The notes below the pieces were generated by a model, which searched no databases, was not told where the DNA came from, and saw only the letters and a program-made list of their open reading frames with translations. The position numbers and the translations under genes are program-made. From Elmis aenea (Eukaryota > Arthropoda > Insecta > Coleoptera > Elmidae): DNA of 64,000 nucleotides. The stretch spans positions 13,170,575-13,234,574 of the forward strand of contig OX393576.1 in assembly GCA_947652605.1 (NCBI GenBank), in the 5' to 3' direction. This document shows positions 48,601 through 60,600 of the stretch, piece by piece; positions within the stretch are counted from its first letter, which is position 1; the number at the start of each line of letters is the position of its first letter.

Positions 48601-51600
48601 TGGCGGTCTACGGATACCCATTGGTGATTGTGCTGATACAACTATTGGACTTCTTGGATGTGGGGAACTAACAGAATGGTGTACTACCATAGGACTATTA
48701 GGTGGTTGATTCAAATTTTGATGTAAAGCTGGACTTCTAGCCATTGGAGAACTTGGTGGCTGGTTGCACAAATTAATCATCGGGCTTCTAGGAGGCATAG
48801 GTGATGTTGGTTGACTTTGAACAGAATGAGGAGACATAATTTGCTGATTTTGGTTCAACATAGGACTACGAGGTGGCATTGGAGAATTTGGAGGTTGATT
48901 ATTCATTGGTTGTGTTGTAATTCTGTTAACCTGAGACTGCAACTGCATCTGAGCAATCTGCTGTTGTTGCTGCTTAGCCAGTTGTTGTTGCTGTTGTAAC
49001 ATCATTTGATGTTGCTGGGGAGTCAGTGTTTGGGGTTGTACAGACCCTTGTTGTTGTTGCTGCTGTTGTTGGAGTAACTGACGTTGCTGCATTACCAGTT
49101 GCCGCTGTTGCATCATCTGCATAGCTCTTTGTGTATGAAGTACATTTCCATCAGTTTGAAGTTGTCCACTATCTGCACTTTGTTGTAGTAATTGTTGCTG
49201 CAATTGTCTTTGCACAATCTGTTGTTGAGTGAGAGTCATTTGTTGAGGTGGAGGACTATTTAAGGGTGATGGAGTATTGGGTTTTTGATGGAAATTCTGA
49301 TTCGGTGACGACAATCTGATTCTAGTCTGCTGATCATTTAAAGGCAACCTTACAAACCGAGGCTGCTGATTAGCCTGTCTTAAATCAGGTATATACCCAA
49401 CAGGGCTCGTAACAACACGACGATGTTGCGGTGAAGTCATTCGTGGTGCTGGTGGAGGCAAACATACTTGAGAAGGTGACTGGACGGATCCTGGACTTCC
49501 TTCTCCTTGAGAATGAGGTGTTCCAATACGAGACGGTTGCATGGGAGATACGTTGCTTCCCGAAGTACTATTTGGACTTTGAATAACACCTGACATTGAA
49601 TTAGGTCCTGGAGAATGGGAAACTAATGGTCTCGGACTTTGCAAGGGCGAATTATGTTGGACCATCATGGGCGATGCAGACGGCGATATCATGGGTGAGT
49701 GAGGCGTATTAGCATGATGGATGGGTGAAGAAACTGGAGGACCTAATGGAGAGTGACTTTGTTGACCTGGAAGTAGCGGAGACTGCCCTGGACCTGGGCG
49801 TTGCTTGACTTGTTGTTTGTTCCGATATTCCTTCATATAGACCAATAAATACAATACAGAATTACATAATGGGGAGTATTAAAAGATAGCTACACTACAT
49901 TTAGATAATGAACTTAAAAAGTTGAAAATAAACAAAATGAATGCATGCCCAACTAACTGTAAAGATAGATACCTGTATTAGCATCCCATGCTGACGACTT
50001 TGTTTTCGACTAGATTCAAGATGTTTCTGTAAAATAGCTTGTTCCGCAGAGATACGTTGTAATTCCATGGCATCTGCTTCAGCTAGTTGATTTCCAGACT
50101 TCCTTAGCTGTCGCTGCTTACTATTTAACGACTGTTCAAAAGAAATAAAACTTACTTCTTTAAGTAAAGCAATATATCTACAACAAAACTTACCTTCCTC
50201 ACTTTACGTAATTTTTGTACTTCAGTGTCATAATACTTTAATTGCTGAGATAATATCGTATTTTGATTATTTAGCCATTGTTCATAAACAAGTTGTGACT
50301 GTCTGTCCTGTTCGGTTACAATATTTTCTGGGGGTAGAGGAGGTGCCGGAAGCAAAGTAGCATTAAATGTAGGTACTCTGGGTGGCACTTCCGCTGCAGT
50401 TTGCTGTGTTGAAATAGGCGCCGTCCTAGATGGACTTTGCTGCCACTGATTTACCGCCGCAGTGGGAGTCGTTACTCTCGGAGGAAAATTAGGACGAACC
50501 TGATTTCCTGGGAGATTTGGTGACGGAAGCAGCCCTTGAGCTAAAAAACAACTCGCAAGCGTCAATTTAAAAGTTTAATTTTAAATTAAACACTCTTACC
50601 TGGTAAACCCTGAGATTGTGATGATTGCAATGCTAGGTTATTTGTATTAAATACATCAGCTTTGATTCTTTCAAAATCGTGATCACTTAGCAGAACACTG
50701 TTACCACTTGTCGAAGAATTATCCTGCGTGTTTCCTGATGTTTGCGACTGCAACTGTTTTTCCTGTTCCCGTTTTTCTTGTTCAAGTAAATCTTCTAACA
50801 GAAGTGGTTGTTCCTGTAAATCAGCGTGTATCTAACAGAACAATGTTCTTGTGTTAAAATAATTTTTTAAAATTACATCAGTTATTTATGTACAAATATT
50901 GGATAATGACGAATACATCATGCAGTGGGTTTAACAAAAACTATTTACAAAACATCTGAAAATTTTGCTATGAATATTTGTCAACGAAAATGTCTTTTGA
51001 CTGCTGTACAATACATTAAAATATACGTTAAAATTTTTAATAATATTTTTTTAAAACCTCTTACCTATCTCCAATACTGACTAATAATACTTTTTCATCC
51101 GAATATTTACTTTTCTAAATAATTACAAACAATAAAATGGTATTTCCATCATACACGTTTCAAAAAAATCAAATAGGAAATATAAATACGATAAGAAAAT
51201 TGATGAAATATTTCATGCATTTGTTTTTTTTTATTAAGTGGTGCACTATGAACTTTAACTGAAACCGAGAGAAAAAGTGGTAATTAAAACAGTTCTAAAC
51301 ACTCGACAGCTTTAGGAAACCAGTAAACAAAAGTATAATGGTAAAATTTTATACTTGTCCCCGCACAGATCTCAATAAACAGGGTGTTTCTTAAGTATTG
51401 CAAAAAAATTCGGGAAGTGATTCCTTATCGAAAATTAAGGGGAGTCTTTTATATACAATTTTTTCCTTTCTTTCGGAGTTACACCCCCTAAAGGGGAGCG
51501 GTAAAATTGGGTTTTTATTTTATTTCTCAAATTTGGATAAATTTAGGAGAATGATATTCGGTAGATGTTTTATACTTATTAAAGGGTTTCCCATAGTAGT

Positions 51601-54600
51601 ATTATCAATCATCTCCCACCTTCACAGGGGGCTGAAAAGTGCAACACATGTGGTTTTTTTATCATAACTTTTTGGTGGGTTGAAATTTTGCAATTAAAAA
51701 ATATTGTTTTTAAAAGCTTGATTTATTTAGAGACTTTTTTATTATTTAGTTTTTCTCGTAAAACCTACAGTACAATTGACGGGTGTAATTCATTTTGACG
51801 TTTACACGGCAACAGCGCTAGAACGCCCGTCAGTTCTACCCAATATGAACATAAACAAACCACCAAAACGAATCGTTTTATATTGGAATATTTGATGGTT
51901 CGTGTTTACTTATTTTATTTCTTACTTAAAAGCTGTAGGTTTTACGAGAAAAACTAAAGAATAAAAAGTCTCTAAATAAATCAAGCTTTCAAAAAAAAAT
52001 ATGAGGGTGGTCAATTAAACTTCCAAAAAGATTGTTTTTTGGCACTGTTAAGTTGTTAAATATTAATATTTTTTTAAATCATATTATATCCATTAATATT
52101 TTCAAAAAAAGTTAAATTTTTCAATGCTATTTATTTTAGCTACAAAAAATTAATTGATTTTAAAAAAATATTTGTAATCCAAAAAGTGCTAAATATGTTG
52201 GGTATTTAATTTAAAGTGACAAATCTACATCTCCTTGCACGCAACAATCCACTCCACATAGTTGAAAAATATTTCAAGTATTTATTAATCTATTTAGTAT
52301 CTTTACCAGTAACAGAGGTATAATATAATTCACCTTGAGTGGGATATTCTGTACATATTTTAACTGATGTTGGGTAACAAATTTGTTTACCGATTTCCTT
52401 TGAAATGTGCAACTCAGTATGATATTTTACATATCTAGGAGAGAATGTATTTACAATATAGGTATGTGGGGGATAACACATTAGTTTTATGACACAAGTA
52501 TAAATAATTTATTTTTATGTGTTACATTTACATATGTAACAGAAACCTGACACACCGAACCATGAAATAATATATAACTCATGCAAATAAATAACGCCAC
52601 ATCTAATTGGTTATTTTAACAAAGCCATGCGGTATTATGTGTATGTACTATAGGTGACTCTGTATATGTAGGGGTGTAATCTCACCTGCAGGAGCAAGGG
52701 TCTCCGCTGCAAGTGCTGGGGCATAGGCACACCCTGCAGAGGCAACGGATGTACGAGTCCCATTGGCAGGCGTAGTGGCCCCATGGGTGCAGGCCCCATT
52801 CGCAATCCCATCTACCACATACATGCAAGCAACACCACCTCAACCACTGTTACTGTTAGTACTAACATAGCACACAACATTCCACACTACGCAACTTTTA
52901 TTAACCAATATTTTATTTTTCAATAAACTACGGCAATGTTGTAACAAAAATAACTTTGACAAATCATGTTATTTAACTACAACTTTGGTTCATAACAGAA
53001 TATGTTTGATATCAATTTTAAGTAAAATTATTATGGGAATATATTTTAAAATGAACATACAAAATTTGTAACAATTGGAATCAGTATTAAACAACACTAT
53101 TTCATTCTAAGCATGATCACAATTTTTATAATTATATTTTAGTTCATTATTTATTGTTTCTTACACATTTACTGTTAATGTCATGGTAATACTTTTACTT
53201 ATATTTTAATAAATGTGTATGGATTTTGATTTTGAATTTAGAAATTATATTTTCTGCAATTTTACACTGCAAGATTTTTGTGTCTATGTCAAAAAATATG
53301 CCTTAAAAAAAAAAGAATATCTGTAGATTTCATATACAGGGTGCGCCATTAGTGCGATAAAGTCCATTATTGCCCTTAATGTCAACTTAATAAAAAAAAG
53401 TTTTTAATGAAACTTATAGTATTTCTACACGTGCATGTTTTAAAATTAGTTTCAAGTATACAGGGGGTTTCATAAAAGTGGGGCGTCACTAAAGGTATTT
53501 TTTTTAAATTGAACACCCAGTATATTTTTGCATAATCGAATTCAGCAAGAAAATCTCCATATGACAGTATTTTGTTTTTTTCATTTTTTTGCGACGTTGC
53601 CAATTTATCTTACAAAATCTTTGAATTTCCAGAAAAACAGGGTACAATACTTGTCAAGAGCACAACGTTATGAATAATAATTGGCAAATGATATTTTGCA
53701 CAAACAAAGTCAAAAGGTGTAGTCATAGTCTAAATACATCAAAATTAATTTATATTATACAGGGGGTTTCTTATAGATGTGCCAACTTCCCAATTTTCAA
53801 ACATCAATAACTTTATTTTTTCAAATGGAACACCCTGTATATTATTACGTCATTTTGTTGCATTTTTGTTTTTCTTCAACTTTTCTTAATACTTACCTAT
53901 ACCTAAAATGAATATTTTCTGAGATATTTACATTTTACTTATTCTTATAAGCGTTGTGTAGGAATTTCCTAGTTTTCTCGGAGTAGGCCCCGACTTTGAC
54001 AATAGAAACAATAATTTCTGTAGTAACAAATGTCAGAGTTAATTGCTGTCAATTTTTAAAACATAAATAAATGAGTATAACATATTTAATAGGAATTTTC
54101 CAAAAAAAGAATTGATTGATGCGGTCTATGTTCAGGGTGGCGTATTTTCGATGCCCATACAGGGGGGGTATCTCGGTTATTATCAGAGATAGAAAAAAAC
54201 TAAGTACGTAGTCTCGATTTCTTTTTTCGAGAGGAATTTATTGTCGTAAACAGATTTTTGATCTTTTTTAATTTTCGAAATATAGTTTTTTTTTTTAATC
54301 TCTGATAATTACCGAAATACCCCCCCTGTATGGGCATCGAAAGTACGCCACCCTGAACATAGACCGTATCAATGAATTCTTTTTTGGAAAATTCATATTG
54401 CATATGTTATACTCATTTATTTATGTTTTAACAATTGACAGCAATTAACTCTGACATTTGTTACTACAGAAATTATTGTTTCTATTGTCAAAGTTGGGGC
54501 CTACTCCGAGAAAACTAGGAAATTCCTACACAACGCTTATAAGAATAAGTAAAATGTAAATATCTCAGAAAATATTCATTTTAGGTATAGGTAAGTACAG

Positions 54601-57600
54601 TGAGCTCGCGTTATAAGCAACTAACGGCGGCCAATTCCGATCTAAAAGTTGCTTATAACGTGAAAGTTGCTTATATGATAGAAATAGAAACGATTCGATT
54701 TTTAACATAAATAAATCTTGCTTTTAGTAGTAAAACTAAAAATAAAAGTTTACACCATAACAACGCGATCGTTGTCGCGTTGCTATGGTGATCTGTACGT
54801 ACCTATGTCAAACGAAATACGTGCGTGCCACGTACCTTTAGTCGTGATCTATGTACTTGTACATCTCTCAAATAAAAAAATATGATGTGATTTCATGGCA
54901 AGTATACAGAGCGGATGAAACGGTCTTATTTTACAAGTGTTTACCGGACAAAACTCTTGTTCATACACGTAAAAAAATATTCCCGGGAGAAAAATATCTA
55001 AGCAACGAGTTAGGTACTATTATACCGTGTGCTAATTCCACCGACAATCATAAATTGAACTTATATTATAAACTTTGGTAAATTATATAAAGCTAAAAAA
55101 TTTTAGTAGTTTAACCTACGAGTTTATTATATTATTATACAGCGTCATTCAAAAAGTCTGCAACAAATTGAAAAAAATAAGAAACTTAAACATTAAAAAA
55201 GTGTAACAAATAGAACCCTTTTTTATTATCAATTTGTCAGAAAATTTTATTTTTGTTAAAGTACATGGTCTACAACTAATTTTAAGATGAAAAAAAGTTG
55301 AATAAAAAGTCAGGATATTTTCCATTTGTTGCAGACTTTAAATGTTGAAACTTCTTAAAAAATAAAAATTAGAATTTAACCCTCAGAATTTAAACCTAGT
55401 TCGGTTTTTAGATTCTTAATAACTTTTTTCGATAAAAATAAATTTTCCATTTGTTGCAGACTTTTTAAATGTTAAAATTTCTTAAAAAATAAAAATTGAA
55501 ATTTGACCGTCAAAATTTAAATTTAGCCTTATTTTGGGATTTTTAAAAACTCTGTCCATAATTTTTTTGTATCTCTTAAAATATTTCAAAAATCACTAAT
55601 ATCTAGTGTCATATAATTTTTTATTGAACTTTTTATCTTAAAATTAGTTTTAGACCATGCACCAACTTTTATCACGAATACAATTTTCTGAGAAAAAAAT
55701 AATAAAAAACTTTTCCATTCGTTGCAGACTTTTTGAATGACGCTGTATATTAATAATCTCTTAAAAATAAAATGATTGTTAAAAAATCTATTGTTAATCT
55801 AGATTTCACAAGATATTTTACTGCCCTTTTAAATAACCTGAATGTTAAAAAAAAACTGAAAGTGGTACAGTGGAATCTCTCATAGGCGGACATCACTGGT
55901 CGCCGATTTTATGTCCGCTTATAGGAGGTGTCCGCCGAATAGAAAAACTGATTTAATGAAAAAGAAATGTTTACCTTTATTTATTAATAAACATATATGT
56001 ATAAAAACACTTAAATAGTACATAATATAGTATATTATACTTATGACAAAAAGTAAAATAAAGTCCTCTTTTGCGTAAAAAAACATAAATGTTATAAAAA
56101 AACAAGTCTGTGAACTAAAAATGTACATACATACGTACTTATATTTAAACAAAAAATAGGTAAATATTGCTTGCATACATTATATGTGCTAATGTACACT
56201 CTTTCCTTTTAGAAAAAAATACTCCATAATTGAAGATTGGCGCGTTTCTCTTTGGACTAGGTTTTGTGAGAAGTGCATTTCTAACACACTTAATTTTTCA
56301 AACCCTATTGCGTCACTGTTCTTTAAAGAAAACAACTTTAATTTCGTCACTGTTTCAAGAGCGTCGCTGTAAGTTTTTAACTCACATTCAATTTCATCAT
56401 CGTTCCCCACTTTGCTTGAATCATCTTCAGATTCGACTTCTTCATTGGCTACCTCGGGAAGAAATAGTTCTATTTGGTCATCCTCCATTAGTAAATTTTG
56501 ATCCACATTAATAAACTCGTCAGGATCGACATGTTGGTGTACACGCTGCATCATTCTATACATATCTGCAATCTTTGACAGTGGTAACTCATCATCCGCA
56601 TCAAAATCATCGTCATTGTCGGCTATTGCTCTATTCTCATGCCTAAAACCAGCTTTCGTAAAACAATTATAAATGGTTGCAGAGGAAACTTGCTGCCATG
56701 CCGTGTTTATGAAATAGACTGCCTCCAATACATTTATGGATTTAACCAACTCATTAGCATTGGTGACGGTATCCATTTTTGCCAAGATATGTTTCAAAAT
56801 TAACGATCGGTAACATACTTTAAAAGTTTTTATGACTCCTTGATCGAGTGGCTGACACAACGCTGTGGTATTTGGTGGCAAGAAAACTATTTTAATGTTT
56901 CGGAGCTTAAGATCTTTTGGATGAGAAGCTGCATTATCGAGAAATAATAGAATTTTTCGTTTTTGAGCCACCATTTTTCGATCAAATTGTTTTAACCATT
57001 CACTCATTATATCAGTTGTCATCCAAGATTTTTTATTTGAAAACCAAGTCACAGGTAACAAACATAGATCCAGTTTTTTAAAGGCACGAGGTCTCGCTGA
57101 TTTTCCAATAACCAAGAGCTTTTCCTTTTCACCAGCCATATTAGCGCAATGTAAAACAGTAAGTCGTTCTTTGGCCATTTTTCCACCTACACATTTTTCA
57201 CCTTTTAAAGCGAACGTTTTATCTGGCAATGCACGAAAGAAAAGGCCAGTTTCGTCGGCATTGTAAATGTCTCTTGCTTCATATTTTTTTAATACGACTG
57301 GAAGATTATCTTTAAAACTTGCAACATCTGCCGGATCGACACTTGCAGCCTCACCCGAAATTGATCTAAAAGTAATGTTGTGACGAATTCTAAATTTTTC
57401 AAGCCACCCAGAAGAAGCACTGAAATTCTCGTAGCCTAAACGTTCTCCAATTTCCTTAGCTTTTGATCTAATTATAGGTCCCGATAAAGGAATGTTCTTA
57501 TTTCGGGCTTTGGCGAACCATTCGTAAGTCAGCCTGTCAATATTAAGGCCCTCAGCTTTAAAAAAGCCTCTTTTTTGTTCTGGATTAATATTTGAAATAA

Positions 57601-60600
57601 CTCTGTTCTGCAATTTTTCTCTATGTTTTATAATTTCACTTGCTTGAGTTTTACCAATATCAAATCGAGTCGCTAAGTTACGGACACTGAGTTTTTCTTT
57701 ATCATAAATTTCAATCACTTCTAACTTTTCTCTTAACGTCAACATGCGTCTCTTTGGCGCCATTCTTACTACACACACTATATAATCTGACAAAAGAGAA
57801 AAAACTCTACTTTATTAGCTAACAAACTAATGCCAACGTAATAAGAACTGCCAGCTGGAGGTAGGGTTACCAACTGTACGCTTTTGGGGCGTGTTCGTAA
57901 GAAAATAGTATTGTGTACGCTACACGCATGCCTTTACTTGCGTCCGTACAAGAGAGATTTTTATCATAAAAGGGAGGCAAACTTAGTGTCCGTGTCCGTT
58001 TAAAGGAGAGTCCGCCTAATAGAGTAATATTTATTAGAAGTATCAATATAAAAATTTCGGTTCCCGTAAAACCGTCCGGTTAAGAGAGGTGGCCGCTTAT
58101 CGGAGGTGTCCGTTAAGGGAGATTTCACTGTATATCACTCAAAATTTTCGTAAAAATGTAAATATTTTGAAAACTGTTGACTTTAGACCCACATAACCTT
58201 TTACATTTATTAAAGTAAATTTTAAGACAAATTCAAAAATGCAAAAATATACAGGGTGTTCTATTTCAAATTTCAAAGTTTGAGTCCGTTTCCGGTTGAA
58301 CCGGAAGTCGCATTGCAACCTTAATATTTCTATCGAATCCGAAAAATACCATAACGCTCAGATACAAAATTTCATTGTTCTATCTGCAATAGTATTTTAG
58401 ATATTTGTATTTTTAACTGTCACACTGACAGTTGCTTATATCGTGTACTTTGATACGATAGTTGCTTATATCGAGTGTTGCTTATAACGCGAGTTGCTTA
58501 TATCGTGGGTTGCTTATAACGCGAGCTCACTGTATTAAGAAAAGTTGAAGAAAAACAAAAATGCAACAAAATGACGTAATAATATACAGGGTGTTCCATT
58601 TGAAAAAATAAAGTTATTGATGTTTGAAAATTGGGAAGTTGGCACATCTATAAGAAACCCCCTGTATAATATAAATTAATTTTGATGTATTTAGACTATG
58701 ACTACACCTTTTGACTTTGTTTGTGCAAAATATCATTTGCCAATTATTATTCATAACGTTGTGCTCTTGACAAGTATTGTACCCTGTTTTTCTGGGAATT
58801 CAAAGATTTCTTAAGATAAATTGGCAACGTCGCAAAAAAATGAAAAAAACAAAATACTGTCATATGGAGATTTTCTTGCTGAATTCGATTATGCAAAAAT
58901 ATACTGGGTGTTCAATTTAAAAAAAATACCTTTAGTGACGCCCCACTTTTATGAAACCCCCTGTATACTTGAAACTAATTTTAAAACATGCACGTGTAGA
59001 AATACTATAAGTTTCATTAAAAACTTTTTTTTATTAAGTTGACATTAAGGGCAATAATGGACTTTATCGCACTAATGGCGCACCCTGTATGTATAAATAC
59101 CTATACCGGGTGATTCAGTTAAGACTGTCGCACCCCGATAACTTTTTAATTATTGAAATAAACCCAACAAACCTTATATTTTTGGAAACGGCGACAAATT
59201 CTCTATTAAGTGATGTGCATTTCTTATCTCTACAATGACGTATGTCGAATCCGCGATAGGCAACTGTTTTTTTTTTTTAATTACATAGTATACATTTTTT
59301 TGTTGATTCGGATAAAGAATTTAATTCTGAATCCATAAGAAAATTTTCAAGAAAAATCAGTTCAAAGTTTATTTATCAAATTATAGCAACCGATCTATTT
59401 ATATAACAAAAAACGATCACCTCTGTAAATGACAGTTTAAAGTTTATAACCTATGTTGTCAATATTGTTAGTTGTTAATGTTCTGTGGTTGTTAATTGTT
59501 AAGTGAAAATGGAATTTTATACTAAACAAGAAAAGTTAGAAATGATTTTAATTCACGGTGAGTGTGGAACAAATAAACTTTGAACTGATTTTTCTCGATT
59601 TTTTGTATGTATGCATAATTTTTTAATACATCGGATTCAGAATTAAATTCTCTATCTGACTCAACAAAAAAATTTATACCATGTAATTTAAAAAAAAAAC
59701 AGTTGCCTATCGTGGATTTGATAACAAATGCACGTCACTAAATAGAGAATTTGTCGCCGTTTTCAAAAACATAAGGTTTGTTGTGGTTTTTTTCAATATT
59801 TAAAAAGTTATGGGGTGCGACAGTCAAACTGAATCACCCGGTATAGCGCATTCCCTATCTTCACAATGTGTGGTGACTGAAGCCGATGAAATGAAATGAA
59901 AATATGTTTATCTCTGTCTAATGTGTACTTTAAACAGTTGGCAGCAATCATTAAGAATTAAATAAAACCAGGATTTTTAACAGAACGTGCATGAAAATTT
60001 TTATAAGTTTAAACCACAAATCATGAAAGGTGAACAAAAAAATTTTGAACAATGTTGTAGTTGTATTACACAATCAATGCTAAAATTTAAAATAACTTAA
60101 AAATAAAGGTTAACATTATGCGTTTATAATATATACAACTTACATTCTTTCGTCATGACACATACATTATGAATCAAAACTAGATTTAATTTTCTTATAT
60201 CCACTTACAATTAAAAAAATTAGTATCCACAAATAAGTAAAAAAAAAAAATATCAAAAAATACAAATACCTTAAAAATGCATTAAATACTATAAATGTTA
60301 ACAAGATAAAGATGACGGCAAACCACAGCCATTCCCATGCAAATAAAGTAATGAATAGAAAAAAAATTTACATACCTGGCTCGATGATCCAGGATATGGG
60401 GGCGGCGGTCCCGGGTAAGGCGGCGGCGGAGGAGGAGGCGGTGGTGCGAGATTCATCCTGGCCGGAGAACCAACTCCGACTATTCCGCTATGAAGAGTGG
60501 GACCTCCAGGAGCTGCAGATAACATTCGGGGTCCTTGTATACCCCCCATACGCATTTGAAGTTTTTGATGTTGGACTAAAAAAAAAAATGTGATGAACCT

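Larger units (their letters stand above)
55748..58430. mobile_element. Foldback arm (family H), split by the inner Tigger element
   Basis: The sequences 55748-55867 and 58131-58425 together match the arm at about 62344-62705 (for example TTTCCGGTTGAACCGGAAGT, and TTTAAATAACCTGAATGTT versus TTTAAATAACTTTAATGTT). Removing the inner element restores GAAAGTGNTATATCNCTCAAA, as at 62430-62455. Confidence 0.7.
54598..58532. mobile_element. Tigger/pogo-like element, outer, 3.9 kb with TA duplication
   Basis: The ends CAGTGAGCTCGCGTTATAAG and its exact inverse are flanked by TA at 54596-54597 and 58533-58534. Sub-terminal GTTGCTTATA repeats occur at both ends. It keeps only a transposase scrap (54851-55081); the rest was lost or displaced by later insertions. 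Confidence 0.88.
53337..59087. mobile_element. Foldback element family A, host of a four-level nest
   Basis: The ends CAGGGTGCGCCATTAGTGCG and its inverse have TA on both sides. The arms are nearly identical to the intact copy at 10543-12354. A Tigger-like element is inserted in the right arm at GTAAGTA. Removing it restores the arm seen at about 11790-11820. Confidence 0.9.

Noticed and set aside
43237..49854. Many long frames on the opposite strand and other frames of the KMT2C/D giant exon
   Set aside because: They are shadows of the biased codon composition (poly-Gln, Ser/Thr/Pro-rich) of the real exon.
54851..55081. A possible separate small gene
   Set aside because: It aligns to the first catalytic Asp segment of the neighbouring Tigger transposase and ends early; it is a remnant of the outer element.
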